NCBI GenBank assembly: GCA_008123405.1 | Contig: VSSA01000006.1 | Location: 62,001 to 126,000, forward strand | Length of the DNA: 64,000 bases | Source: Nocardioides sp. BGMRC 2183 | GTDB lineage: Bacteria > Actinomycetota > Actinomycetes > Propionibacteriales > Nocardioidaceae | Direction of reading: 5' to 3' | Shown here: positions 36,193 to 44,548 of the stretch, piece by piece | Layout: every line of letters begins with the position of its first letter | Position numbering within the stretch: position 1 is the first letter of the stretch | The notes under the pieces: generated by a model | Told to the model about the DNA's origin: nothing | The model's database searches: none | What the model saw: the letters and a program-made list of their open reading frames with translations, nothing else | Made by a program: the position numbers and the translations under genes

Positions 36193-36228
36193 CCCGATCT
36201 GCCCCTGACCCAGGAAGGACCAGCGGCC

Positions 36229-36795
36229 ATGACCTTCCCCACCTGGCCCACTGTGTTCAGCCCGCGCCCCCGTCGTGATCGCGACCAGCGTGGCGCCGTA
36301 CTGCCCTCGCCCGTCGTGCTGCTCAGCATCGTGGCGGTCGCCCTCGCCGCGGTCGCGTTCGTGGTCACCCGTGACACCGAACCCACCGAACGGGAGATCA
36401 CCACCGTCTCCGACGCCGAGGCCTCCGCTTCCTCGGATGCCACCGACGGTGCTTCGGAGGAGCCGGAGACCGAGCCGAGCGAGAAGCCGACGAAGAAGGC
36501 CAAGCCGCCGGTCCAGCGTGGCGAGGTCGGTGTGGTCGTCTTCAACAACACCTCCATCGCCGGCCTGGCCGGGGAGGTCGGCAGCCAGGTCTCCGAGGTC
36601 GGCTGGAACTTCGTCGCCGCCGACAACTGGTACGGCACGGTGCTCTCCACCACCGTCTACTACCCGCCGGGGATGAAGCGCGAGGGTCGGCAGCTCGCGT
36701 TGGACCTCGGGATCCAACGGGTGATGCCGGCCGACCTGGACTCCGACATGAGCGCGGAGAACCTCACCCTGATCCTCACCGGCGACGTGGGCTGA
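36229..36795 (+). CDS. LytR C-terminal domain membrane protein
   Basis: The 188-residue protein has a short cytoplasmic basic start and one membrane helix (about residues 27-47). An acidic Ser/Thr/Pro-rich linker and an external LytR_C domain follow (VGVVVFNNTSIAGLAGEVGS to the end). LytR_C domains accompany cell-wall glycopolymer ligases, but the catalytic LCP domain is absent here. It follows DUF3263 directly. ATG 36229 has AGGAAGGA upstream. Confidence 0.88.
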   Translation: MTFPTWPTVFSPRPRRDRDQRGAVLPSPVVLLSIVAVALAAVAFVVTRDTEPTEREITTVSDAEASASSDATDGASEEPETEPSEKPTKKAKPPVQRGEVGVVVFNNTSIAGLAGEVGSQVSEVGWNFVAADNWYGTVLSTTVYYPPGMKREGRQLALDLGIQRVMPADLDSDMSAENLTLILTGDVG

Positions 36796-36865
36796 CCCGC
36801 CCGTCTCTGCCATCCACCGCCGGACCGCAGGTACGACGCCGTGCCCGGCGTGGTGGGATGGGGCC

Positions 36866-37717
36866 GTGCAGTTCTCGTCGCTCGAGGGTGAACGCCGCTA
36901 CACCGCGCTGGTCAGGGCGGCGGCGGACACCGTGATCGGGCTCGACTTCGACGGCACCCTCGCGCCGATCGTGGAGGACCCGACCCGCGCCCACATCCAC
37001 CCCGCTGCCCGCGAGGTGCTGGTCGACCTCGCCTCCGAGGTGCGGGCGATCGCGGTGATCACCGGGCGGCCGGCCCGCCAGGCGCTCGACCTCGGTGGTC
37101 TGGAGGAGGTCGGTGACGCGATCCAGGCGGCCGGCAAGGAGCTCTATCTCTTCGGTCAGTACGGCAACGAGCGGTGGACCGCCGGTCGCCGGCGGATCGT
37201 CAGCCCGCGCCCGCCGCGAGGTCTGGCCACCTTCGAGCGGGAGCTGCCCCGAGCCCTCCGGCTCGCCGACGCCGCCGAGGCCTGGGTGGAGGACAAGGGG
37301 TTGGCGGTGGCCGTGCACACCCGGCGGATGGCCGATCCCGAAGCCGCGTTCCAACGTCTTCTGCACCCGCTGCGCACGCTGGCCACCAGGCACGGACTCG
37401 TCCTCGAGCCGGGTCGCCAGGTGATCGAGGTGCGCTCGCCGGGCGCGCACAAGGGCATCGTGGTGCAACGGCTCGCCGACGACCTCCGGGCCGGTGGATT
37501 CTGCTTCGCCGGCGATGATCTCGGGGACCTTGAGGCGTTCGAGGCGGTCGACGCCCTGGAGCAGCGGGGGCTTGCCGGGCTGCGGGTCTGCTCGGCGTCC
37601 CGGGAGCAGAGTGCTCTGCTCGAACTGGCCGACGTGGTGGTCCGCGGGCCGGACGGCGTACTGGAGTTCCTGCGCCGGCTCACCGCTGATGCCCGGGCCG
37701 CCCGCGCCGGAGCCTGA
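36866..37717 (+). CDS. otsB: trehalose-6-phosphate phosphatase
   Basis: This HAD-family phosphatase of 283 residues releases phosphate from trehalose-6-phosphate. Motif I is IGLDFDGTLAPIV (nucleophile and acid Asp), the Thr motif is VITGRPARQ, the Lys is in SPGAHKGIVVQRL, and the last motif is FAGDDLGDLEAF. The length is normal. GTG 36866 follows a weak GGATGGGG site. It completes the trehalose pathway with otsA. Confidence 0.93.
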   Translation: MQFSSLEGERRYTALVRAAADTVIGLDFDGTLAPIVEDPTRAHIHPAAREVLVDLASEVRAIAVITGRPARQALDLGGLEEVGDAIQAAGKELYLFGQYGNERWTAGRRRIVSPRPPRGLATFERELPRALRLADAAEAWVEDKGLAVAVHTRRMADPEAAFQRLLHPLRTLATRHGLVLEPGRQVIEVRSPGAHKGIVVQRLADDLRAGGFCFAGDDLGDLEAFEAVDALEQRGLAGLRVCSASREQSALLELADVVVRGPDGVLEFLRRLTADARAARAGA

Positions 37718-37754
37718 GGCTCGCTCGTACCCCCGATCCCGCGCTCGATCCCAA

Positions 37755-37777
37755 TATCCGGACGTGAGTATCGGATA
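37755..37777. promoter_or_regulatory. inverted repeat TATCCG-N11-CGGATA
   Basis: The two six-base arms at 37755-37760 and 37772-37777 are perfectly inverted. They lie 14 bases upstream of the proposed -35 of the thrC-like operon and 38 bases after otsB. It may be a regulator site or a weak terminator. Confidence 0.4.
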
Positions 37778-37790
37778 GTGGGATCTCGAT

Positions 37791-37819
37791 TTCGGCCCTG
37801 CCAGGGGCGCACGTAGTCT
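37791..37819 (+). promoter_or_regulatory. promoter of the riboswitch-controlled thrC-like operon
   Basis: TTCGGC (37791-37796) and TAGTCT (37814-37819) are 17 bases apart. The expected start site near 37826 coincides with the first base-paired strand of the SAM riboswitch. Confidence 0.5.
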
Positions 37820-37824
37820 GAGCG

Positions 37825-37961
37825 TGCTCATCCAGAGGGACTGAGGGAACGGCCCGATGAAGTCCCGGCAACCGCCACGAACTCCCCGTCGCCGACGCGA
37901 CGGACGTGGAGACGGTGCCAAATCCGACCCGCCGCGAAGGACGCGCCGGGGCAGATGAGAA
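37825..37961 (+). promoter_or_regulatory. SAM-I (S-box) riboswitch
   Basis: The closing helix P1 is CTCATC (37827-37832) with GATGAG (37954-37959). The core has the kink-turn and SAM-binding segments GGCCCGATGAAG and CCCGGCAACC around 37851-37873 and the conserved GGTGCCAAATCC at 37914-37925. All are standard S-box elements. There is no T-tract terminator; the ribosome-binding site AAGGAGG (37960-37966) directly abuts the 3' strand of P1, so control is probably at translation. An ATG at 37955 lies inside P1 and is not the start. Confidence 0.9.
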
Positions 37962-37972
37962 GGAGGAAACCT

Positions 37973-39256
37973 ATGAGCGCCGCTGTGACCGAGGCCCCCA
38001 CCTCGAGCGAGAAGACCGGCCCCCGCGAGGGAGCGTTCGGCAACGCCGTCGCGCTCGCCTGCCGTGAGTGCGGGCACCGCGTCGACCTCGGACCCTTCTA
38101 CGCGTGTCCGGAGTGCTTCGGCCCGTTGGAGATCGCCTACGAGTTCCCCACGGTCACCCGCGAGGAGATCGAGGCGGGCCCCCGCAACATCTGGCGCTAC
38201 AAGGCGCTGCTGCCGGTGCCCACCGACATCGAGACCAGCCCCAACACCGAGCCCGGCTTCACCCGGCTGCTCGATGCACGCAACCTCGCCACCGAGCTCG
38301 GCCTGGCCAAGCTCTGGGTGAAGGACGACTCGACGAACCCGACCAACTCCTTCAAGGACCGGGTCGTCGCCTGCGCACTCAGCGCCGCCCGCGAGCTCGA
38401 CGCGAAGGTCTTCGCCTGCCCCTCGACCGGAAACCTGGCCAACGCCGTGGCCGCTGCCGGCGCCCGGGCCGGGATCAAGACCGTCGTCTTCATCCCCTCG
38501 AACCTCGAGCACCCCAAGCAGGTCAACTCCGCGATCTTCACCGAGTCGCTGGTCGCGGTCGACGGCAACTACGACGACGTGAACAAGCTCGCCTCCGAGA
38601 TCGCCGGCGAGGAGGAGGGCTGGGCGTTCGTGAACGTCAACGTCCGTCCCTACTACGCCGAGGGCTCCAAGACGCTGGGCTACGAGATCGCCGAGCAGCT
38701 CGGCTGGCGGCTCCCCGACCAGATCGTGATCCCGGTCGCCTCCGGCTCCCAGCTCACCAAGGTCGACAAGGCCTTCCGTGAGCTGATCGAGCTGGGCCTC
38801 GTGGAGGAGAAGCCCTACAAGATCTTCGGCGCCCAGGCCGAGGGGTGCGGGCCGGTCGCGACCGCCTTCAAGGCCGGCACCGACGCGATCCGCCCGGTCA
38901 AGCCGGACACGATCGCCAAGAGCCTGGCGATCGGCAACCCTGCGGACGGCATCTACGTCCTCGACATCGCCCGTCGTACCGGCGGGGCTGTCGAGGAGGT
39001 CACCGACGACGAGGTCCGCGCCGGCATCGTGCTGCTCGCCCGTACCGAGGGCATCTTCACCGAGACCGCAGGCGGGACCACCCTCGCGGTGACCAAGAAG
39101 CTGGTCGAGAACGGTCAGCTCGACCCCGAGCTCGAGACCGTCGTGATCAACACCGGTCACGGACTCAAGACGCTCGACGCGATCTCCGGTCAGGTCGGTG
39201 CTGCCGCCACCATCGCTCCGACCTATGACGCCTTCAAGGCCACCGGCATCGCCTGA
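37973..39256 (+). CDS. thrC: threonine synthase-like PLP enzyme with zinc-ribbon N-terminus
   Basis: This 427-residue fold-type II PLP enzyme begins with a zinc ribbon (CRECGHRV and CPECFGP). The cofactor lysine is in STNPTNSFKDRVVACAL, the phosphate cup is ACPSTGNLANAVAAAGA, and EGIFTETAGGTTLAV is conserved near the end. By family it converts O-phosphohomoserine to threonine. The usual actinobacterial thrC sits with hom and thrB, which are not here. Instead it is behind a SAM riboswitch and 44 bases before a sulfur-carrier gene, a context that suits sulfur transfer to a homoserine ester. ATG 37973 is set by AAGGAGG. Confidence 0.85.
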   Translation: MSAAVTEAPTSSEKTGPREGAFGNAVALACRECGHRVDLGPFYACPECFGPLEIAYEFPTVTREEIEAGPRNIWRYKALLPVPTDIETSPNTEPGFTRLLDARNLATELGLAKLWVKDDSTNPTNSFKDRVVACALSAARELDAKVFACPSTGNLANAVAAAGARAGIKTVVFIPSNLEHPKQVNSAIFTESLVAVDGNYDDVNKLASEIAGEEEGWAFVNVNVRPYYAEGSKTLGYEIAEQLGWRLPDQIVIPVASGSQLTKVDKAFRELIELGLVEEKPYKIFGAQAEGCGPVATAFKAGTDAIRPVKPDTIAKSLAIGNPADGIYVLDIARRTGGAVEEVTDDEVRAGIVLLARTEGIFTETAGGTTLAVTKKLVENGQLDPELETVVINTGHGLKTLDAISGQVGAAATIAPTYDAFKATGIA

Positions 39257-39300
39257 GCGACGCTCACTCTGCACCACCCGACCAACCAGAGGAAGAACCC

Positions 39301-39579
39301 ATGGCCGTCAGCGTCCGCATCCCGACCATCCTGCGCACCTACACCGGAGGTGACTCCGAGGTGAGCGCCGAGGGCGCCACGCTGGCCGAGGTGCTCGACG
39401 ACCTCGATGCCCGCTTCTCCGGGATCAAGAGCCGCGTCGTCGACGAGGACGGCAAGCTGCGTCGCTTCGTCAACGTCTACGTCGGCAACGACGACGTCCG
39501 GTTCCTCGAGGACCTGGCCACCCCGACGCCCGACGGGGTCCAGGTCTCGGTGATCCCCGCCGTCGCCGGCGGTTGCTGA
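39301..39579 (+). CDS. ThiS/MoaD/CysO-type sulfur carrier protein
   Basis: The 92-residue ubiquitin-like protein ends AVAGGC. The GG is the site that becomes a thiocarboxylate, but one extra Cys follows it, so the tail must be trimmed by a Mec/JAMM-type protease before activation, as described for related carriers. It starts with MAVSVRIPTIL, the usual first beta strand. It lies 44 bases after the thrC-like gene in the same operon and would be under the same riboswitch. It could alternatively serve molybdopterin or cysteine synthesis. Confidence 0.9.
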   Translation: MAVSVRIPTILRTYTGGDSEVSAEGATLAEVLDDLDARFSGIKSRVVDEDGKLRRFVNVYVGNDDVRFLEDLATPTPDGVQVSVIPAVAGGC

Positions 39580-39603
39580 CCGGTACGACGCGGCCGCGGC
39601 CGC

Positions 39604-40464
39604 CTACGAGGCGGCGCGCTCCCCGGTGTAACGGCCCGGCGTCTCGCCGAACTCGCGGGTGAACGCCGCCACGAAGGCCGACGCGCTGCCGTAGCCCACC
39701 AGGTGGGCGGTCTCGGTGACCGACCGGCTGCGCAGCAGCGCGGCCGCCGCGCGCAGCCGGATCCGTGTGCGCAGGGTGGTGAAGGCGACCGCATACTGAC
39801 GCTCGATGTCGCGCTGCAACGTCTTGGGGCTGACGTGGAGCCGGGAGGCCCATTCGCCCAGGCTGGTCGGGTCCGACGGGTCGGCCAGGAGCGCCCGGGC
39901 GACCATCTGCGCCGGCCCGGCGACCGGTCCGGTGCTGCCGTGGTCGACCTCCTCGACCGGGCACCGCGCGAGTGCGGCGAGGACATCGGCCCGGGCCTGG
40001 AGCCCCTCGGCCTCGGTGACGCCGGGACGGGCGATGGCTTGCAGCCGCGCGCCCACCTGCTGCCCTGGGGCCAACACCGCCGCGGCGCGGTCCACCAGCG
40101 TCTGCGGCGCCTGTCGCAGGCATGCCCGCAGCACGGTCTGCACCCCCAGGCCGTGCACCTCGGCGACCACGCCGCGCCGCACCCACAGCATCTCGTCGGC
40201 GGTGACGAAACGGGAGGCGGTGCCGCGCCGTAGCGCGAGCACACCGTCGGGGGACCAGAACACCTGATGGAGGAAGTCGTCCCGATCCTCGGGAAAGTCC
40301 GGGACCCCGGATCCCGGGGGATAGCGGAGCACCAGGATCCCGGTGGGCGGCCCGAGGCCGTAGCCGTACTCCTGGACCTCGATCTCGCCGATCGACGATG
40401 CCGTCCGGAGCAGGCGGTGGGCGGCATCCGAGACCAGCGCCGGTTGTCTCCTGCGCGACACCAT
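39604..40464 (-). CDS. AraC-family transcriptional regulator
   Basis: The 286-residue protein has an N-terminal cupin-like sensing half and two C-terminal helix-turn-helix motifs (LGEWASRLHVSPKTLQRDIE and ETAHLVGYGSASAFVAAFTR, ending GETPGRYTG). ATG 40464 has GGAGGAG upstream. It is divergent from the iron-siderophore uptake operon across an iron box, which suggests that it controls that operon, possibly with the siderophore as ligand. An extended start at 40512 would run through the iron box and is less likely. Confidence 0.88.
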   Translation of the reverse strand: MVSRRRQPALVSDAAHRLLRTASSIGEIEVQEYGYGLGPPTGILVLRYPPGSGVPDFPEDRDDFLHQVFWSPDGVLALRRGTASRFVTADEMLWVRRGVVAEVHGLGVQTVLRACLRQAPQTLVDRAAAVLAPGQQVGARLQAIARPGVTEAEGLQARADVLAALARCPVEEVDHGSTGPVAGPAQMVARALLADPSDPTSLGEWASRLHVSPKTLQRDIERQYAVAFTTLRTRIRLRAAAALLRSRSVTETAHLVGYGSASAFVAAFTREFGETPGRYTGERAAS

Positions 40465-40497
40465 CTGACTCCTCCACGACACCGATACAGCCACGGA

Positions 40498-40516
40498 TAA
40501 GGCTAGCCTCACCTAG
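40498..40516. promoter_or_regulatory. iron box (IdeR/DmdR type)
   Basis: The 19 bases TAAGGCTAGCCTCACCTAG match the actinobacterial iron-regulator consensus TTAGGTTAGCCTAACCTAA at 15 positions. It lies between the divergent AraC regulator and the iron transporter operon. Confidence 0.65.
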
Positions 40517-40630
40517 CGTCGGAATCGGCAGCTGCCCGCCCGACGAGACTCCCGTTCGCCCGCCTCTCGGGGCGGGACCGACGGCCGCGCGGTCGTCGTA
40601 CTCCCATCCGCGTCACGAAGGAACACCGTC

Positions 40631-41650
40631 ATGCGATCACGCTTCCACTTCCGCCGCGCCACGGGCGCCCTGGCCGTCGCCTCGTTGGGCCTCGCGCTCA
40701 GCGGCTGCTGGGCAGGGGAGGAGTCGGCCGAGGCTTCCGGCGAGGGTGAGACGGTCACCTTCACCGCCGACAACGGAGAGGTCGAGATCCCGGCGGACCC
40801 TGAGCGCGTCGTCGCCACCGGGTACGCCGTACCGGTGCTGCTCGAGGTCGACGCACCGTTGGTCGGCATCTCCGAGTGGGGCCGGGGCACCGCGCTGATG
40901 ACCGAGGACGACCTCGCGACCTACGAAGAGACCGAGAAGATCATGGGGGAGACCGCGGACTCCATCAACTACGACGCGGTCGAGAAGGTCGACCCCGACC
41001 TGATCATCCTCGGCGTGCCGCTGCCGGTCCTCGGCGACGTCAACATGGAGCGGCTGGAGGCGGTCGCGCCCGTCGTCGTACTCGGTCCGAACCGACCCGA
41101 CGACTGGAAGGAGTTGGGCGCCCGCCAGGCAGAGGCCGCCGGCGCGACGGAGAGCTACGAGGAGAACAAGGCCGACTACGAGGAGCGGGTCGACGAGCTG
41201 GAGACCAAGTACGCCGACGTCCTCGACGGCCTCGACTTCGGCCACGTCGGCGCCTATGGCGACATCACCGCGGGGGAGTTCCACCGCGAGTTCGCCGGGT
41301 CCTGGGGCACCAACATCGCCGGTGACATCGGCGTCGAGTACTACGGCGAGGTGCAGGACCCGAGCGACGGCGGATCAGCCGAGGTGAGCGAGTACTCCTC
41401 GATCGAGCAGCTGCCGGAGAGCCTCGGCGACGCGGACGTGATCACCTACACCCTCGCCACCGACGGCTCGGTGCCCGAGCCGGTCCAGTACGTCCTCGAC
41501 TCCCCGCTGTGGAAGAACCTGCCCGCGGTGAAGTCCGGCGACGTGATCGGGCTGCGCTACACCGAGGCCGCCACCTATCAGTCGGCGTTGCAGACCCTGG
41601 ACGCGATCGACGAGGCCTTCGGCGAGGCGTTCGCCGAGGACCTGTCGTGA
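40631..41650 (+). CDS. iron-siderophore ABC transporter substrate-binding lipoprotein
   Basis: The 339-residue protein has a lipoprotein signal ending LALSGC (about residue 26). A class III (FhuD/FepB-like) binding protein follows: RVVATGYAVPVLLEVDAPLVG begins the N lobe, and YDAVEKVDPDLIIL and VGAYGDITAGEF are typical. It captures ferric siderophores outside the membrane and delivers them to the two permeases downstream. ATG 40631 has GAAGGA upstream. The stop overlaps the next gene by four bases. Confidence 0.92.
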   Translation: MRSRFHFRRATGALAVASLGLALSGCWAGEESAEASGEGETVTFTADNGEVEIPADPERVVATGYAVPVLLEVDAPLVGISEWGRGTALMTEDDLATYEETEKIMGETADSINYDAVEKVDPDLIILGVPLPVLGDVNMERLEAVAPVVVLGPNRPDDWKELGARQAEAAGATESYEENKADYEERVDELETKYADVLDGLDFGHVGAYGDITAGEFHREFAGSWGTNIAGDIGVEYYGEVQDPSDGGSAEVSEYSSIEQLPESLGDADVITYTLATDGSVPEPVQYVLDSPLWKNLPAVKSGDVIGLRYTEAATYQSALQTLDAIDEAFGEAFAEDLS

Positions 41651-42540
41651 GCGCGGATCGCGCCAACCCCGGCCCGAAGGTCCGCGCCCACCAGTCCGGT
41701 GGGCGCGGGACGGTCCGGGTCCCGTATCCGACCCAGATCCGGACCACCCGGGTGGTCGCGTGCACCGAGGTCACCCCCCACATGCTGCGGCTGACCCTGG
41801 CGGGGCCGGAGATCGCGGAGCTGCACTCGCACGCCTGCGACGACCACGTCGGTGTGGTCTTCCCCTTCGAGGACGGCACGCGCAACGACCCGGTCTTCAA
41901 CCCCGACCGGCAGATGCTCGACTGGTCCGCCCCGGCGCCGCCGATGCGCAAGTACACGATCCGTCGTCACGACCCCGCCGCGGGCGAGCTGGACCTCGAC
42001 ATCGTGGTGCACCCCGGCGGCCTCGCTTCCGACTGGGCGAGCCGGGTGCGGCCCGGCGACGAGGCGGTCCTGGCCGGCCCCCCTGGCTCGCTGGCGTTCG
42101 CGCACACCTACGCCCACTACGTGGTCGCGATCGACACCACCGCGCTCCCCGCGCTGGCCCGCTGGCTGGACGAGGGGGACTGGATCGAGGACCAGGAGGT
42201 CACGGTCCAGGTGCTCATCGACCACGACCACGCCGCCGAGACCGGCTATCCGCTGCGGGCGCGGCGCGGTGTCGAGATCACCTGGCTCTCCCGCGCTGAC
42301 GGCTCCCACCTTGCCGACGCCGTCTCCGAAGGAGACCTCGGCGACCGGGACCCCGCCGACGTCTTCCTCTTCGCCGCCGGCGAGGCCGGGGACATCAAGC
42401 CGCTGCGCCGCTGGGCGAAGGCCAGCGGGATCGCCTCGCTGATCACCGGCTACTGGAAGCGCGGCGCGGTCGAGCTGGACCACGAGGACGAGGGCCACGC
42501 CGACGGCGAGCACGAGCACGACGAGCACGAAGAGGAGTGA
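41647..42540 (+). CDS. siderophore-interacting protein (ViuB/SIP family flavoreductase)
   Basis: This 297-residue FAD-binding reductase releases iron from imported siderophores. MRKYTIRRHDPAAGELDLDI contains the flavin-binding RxYT motif, and VLAGPPGSLAF and FLFAAGEAGDIKPLRRW are typical SIP segments. The last 20 residues are a striking His/Glu/Asp tail (HEDEGHADGEHEHDEHEEE), which may bind metal. GTG 41647 overlaps the binding-protein stop (GTGA), and its own stop overlaps the permease start. Confidence 0.92.
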   Translation: MSADRANPGPKVRAHQSGGRGTVRVPYPTQIRTTRVVACTEVTPHMLRLTLAGPEIAELHSHACDDHVGVVFPFEDGTRNDPVFNPDRQMLDWSAPAPPMRKYTIRRHDPAAGELDLDIVVHPGGLASDWASRVRPGDEAVLAGPPGSLAFAHTYAHYVVAIDTTALPALARWLDEGDWIEDQEVTVQVLIDHDHAAETGYPLRARRGVEITWLSRADGSHLADAVSEGDLGDRDPADVFLFAAGEAGDIKPLRRWAKASGIASLITGYWKRGAVELDHEDEGHADGEHEHDEHEEE

Positions 42541-43532
42541 GTGGCACGTCCCATCGTGGCGCGACCCTCGCGCTGGTCGGCGGCCTGATCCTGCTGGTCG
42601 CGGCCGTGCTGGTGAGCTTCACGGTCGGGCAGGGCGAGGTGAGCGTCCCCGAGGCGTTCCGCGCACTCGTCTCCCCCGACGCCGGCGACGACGCGCACCT
42701 GACAGTGCGCACGGTCCGCGTCCCGCGAGCGTTGCTGGCGATGCTGGTCGGCGCCGCCCTGGCGCTCAGCGGCGCGCTGGTGCAGACCCTGACCCGCAAT
42801 CCGCTCGCCGAGCCGGGCCTGCTCGGGGTGACCGCCGGGGCATCGTTCGCCGTGGTGGTCGCCACGCAGTTCCTCGACGTCACCGGTCAGGTCGCCACGC
42901 TGGTCGTCGCGTTCGTCGGTGCCGCGCTGGCGGCGTTCGTCGTCCAGGCCGTCGGTGGCGCCGACCCGCTGCGCCTACTGCTGGCCGGCGTCGCCCTCAC
43001 CGCGGTGCTGGCCGGCTTCTCGATCGGCATCCGGCTCACCGATCCGGACACGTTCGACACCTACCGCTTCTGGTCGGTCGGTTCGCTCGCCGGGCGCGAG
43101 CAGCTGCCGCTGCTGGTGCCGTGCGTCGTGCTGATGGCGGCGCTCGCGGCGGCTTTGCTGCTGGGCCGACCGTTGAGCGCGGTGCTGCTCGGCGACGAGG
43201 TCGCGCACGGACTGGGGGTCTCGGTGCTCCGCACCCGGGTCCTCACCCTGCTGGTGGCCACGGTCCTGGCCGCCACGGCGACGGCCGTGGCCGGCCCGAT
43301 CATGTTCGTCGGCCTGATCGTGCCGCATCTGGTACGACGCATCGCCCAGGGATCGATCACCTGGTTGCTGCTGCTCTGCCTGGTGACCGGCCCGCTCCTG
43401 GTCGTCCTCTCCGACACCCTGGCCCGCGTGCTGCTGGAGACCGGCGAGGTGCCGGTGGCGATCCTCACCGCCGTCATCGGAGGACCGATGCTGATCTGGG
43501 TGGTCCGTCGCAACGGCGCGGTGGGCCTATGA
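42537..43532 (+). CDS. FecCD-family iron-siderophore permease 1
   Basis: The 331-residue integral membrane protein has about nine helices. Family segments are VRVPRALLAMLVGAALALSG, LTRNPLAEPGLLGVTAGA and the ATPase-coupling loop GPIMFVGLIVPHLVRRI. It forms the import channel with the second permease. GTG 42537 and the following overlaps show tight operon organisation. Confidence 0.93.
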   Translation: MSGTSHRGATLALVGGLILLVAAVLVSFTVGQGEVSVPEAFRALVSPDAGDDAHLTVRTVRVPRALLAMLVGAALALSGALVQTLTRNPLAEPGLLGVTAGASFAVVVATQFLDVTGQVATLVVAFVGAALAAFVVQAVGGADPLRLLLAGVALTAVLAGFSIGIRLTDPDTFDTYRFWSVGSLAGREQLPLLVPCVVLMAALAAALLLGRPLSAVLLGDEVAHGLGVSVLRTRVLTLLVATVLAATATAVAGPIMFVGLIVPHLVRRIAQGSITWLLLLCLVTGPLLVVLSDTLARVLLETGEVPVAILTAVIGGPMLIWVVRRNGAVGL

Positions 43533-44548
43533 GCGTCCTGTCCGTGCCACTCGGTGCCGGCCGCCGGCTGCGGCTGGACGCCCGCACCTCGTTGGTCTGC
43601 ATGGTCCTCGCGATGCTCTCGCTCGTCGTCGGTGTGGCATCCCTGTGCTACGGCAGCGACTGGGACCGGCCCGCCGACGTGCTCGCCGCGCTCCGCGGCG
43701 AGGGGCCGATCCAGGTGTCGGTGACGCAGTGGCGGATGCCCCGGGTGCTGGCGGCGCTGGTGTTCGGTGCCGCGCTCGGTCTGGCGGGCGCGATCTTCCA
43801 GAACCTCACCCGCAACCCGCTGGGAGCGCCCGACATCATCGGCCTGGACGCGGGCGCCTACACCGGGGTGCTACTGGTCTTCACGCTGACAGTGGCCAGC
43901 GAGGCGACGATCACCGCCGCGGCGATGGCCGGCGGGCTCGGAGCCGCGCTCGCGGTCTACGCCCTCTCCGTGGGCGCCGGCTTCTCGGGCCTGCGGCTGA
44001 TCGTGATCGGCATCGGGGTGCAGGCGATGTTGACCGCGATCAACTCGTGGATCATCCTGCGCGCCCAGCTCGACGTGGCGATCTCGGCCAGTGTCTGGCA
44101 GGCCGGATCGCTCAACGGGCTCGACTGGGTCGACGTCGATGGTCCGGTGACCATCATCGGCGTGCTCGCGCTGGCGCTGGTCCTGCTCGCCCGTCCGATG
44201 CACCAGGCAGCCCTGGGTGACGAGCCGGCGATCACCTCCGGGGTTCGCCTGGGACCGCTGCGGGTGCTGCTGATCCTGGTCGGCGTCGGCCTTTCGGCCA
44301 CCGTCACCGCGATCGCCGGGCCGATCGTGTTCATCGCCCTCTCGGCGCCCCAGATCGGACGCCGCCTGGCTGCCGCGGCCGGCGTGCCGCTCTTGCCTGC
44401 CGCGCTCGCCGGAGCCTTCCTGCTCACCGCGTCCGATCTGGTGGCGCAGTGGCTCCTGGCGCCGACGGTGCTGCCGGTCGGTGTCGTGACCACCGGCGTC
44501 GGCGGGCTCTACCTGTTGTGGTTGCTGACGAAGGAGATTCGCCGATGA
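43529..44548 (+). CDS. FecCD-family iron-siderophore permease 2
   Basis: This 339-residue partner of permease 1 has the segments WRMPRVLAALVFGAALGLAG, NLTRNPLGAPDIIGLDAGAY and AGPIVFIALSAPQIGRRL. It overlaps the previous stop by four bases (ATGA) and the ATPase start by four bases, so all five genes are translationally linked. Confidence 0.93.
   Translation: MSVLSVPLGAGRRLRLDARTSLVCMVLAMLSLVVGVASLCYGSDWDRPADVLAALRGEGPIQVSVTQWRMPRVLAALVFGAALGLAGAIFQNLTRNPLGAPDIIGLDAGAYTGVLLVFTLTVASEATITAAAMAGGLGAALAVYALSVGAGFSGLRLIVIGIGVQAMLTAINSWIILRAQLDVAISASVWQAGSLNGLDWVDVDGPVTIIGVLALALVLLARPMHQAALGDEPAITSGVRLGPLRVLLILVGVGLSATVTAIAGPIVFIALSAPQIGRRLAAAAGVPLLPAALAGAFLLTASDLVAQWLLAPTVLPVGVVTTGVGGLYLLWLLTKEIRR

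Noticed and set aside
36776-39277. 833-codon minus-strand ORF
   Set aside because: It is the shadow of otsB and the thrC-like gene and has no recognisable domain.
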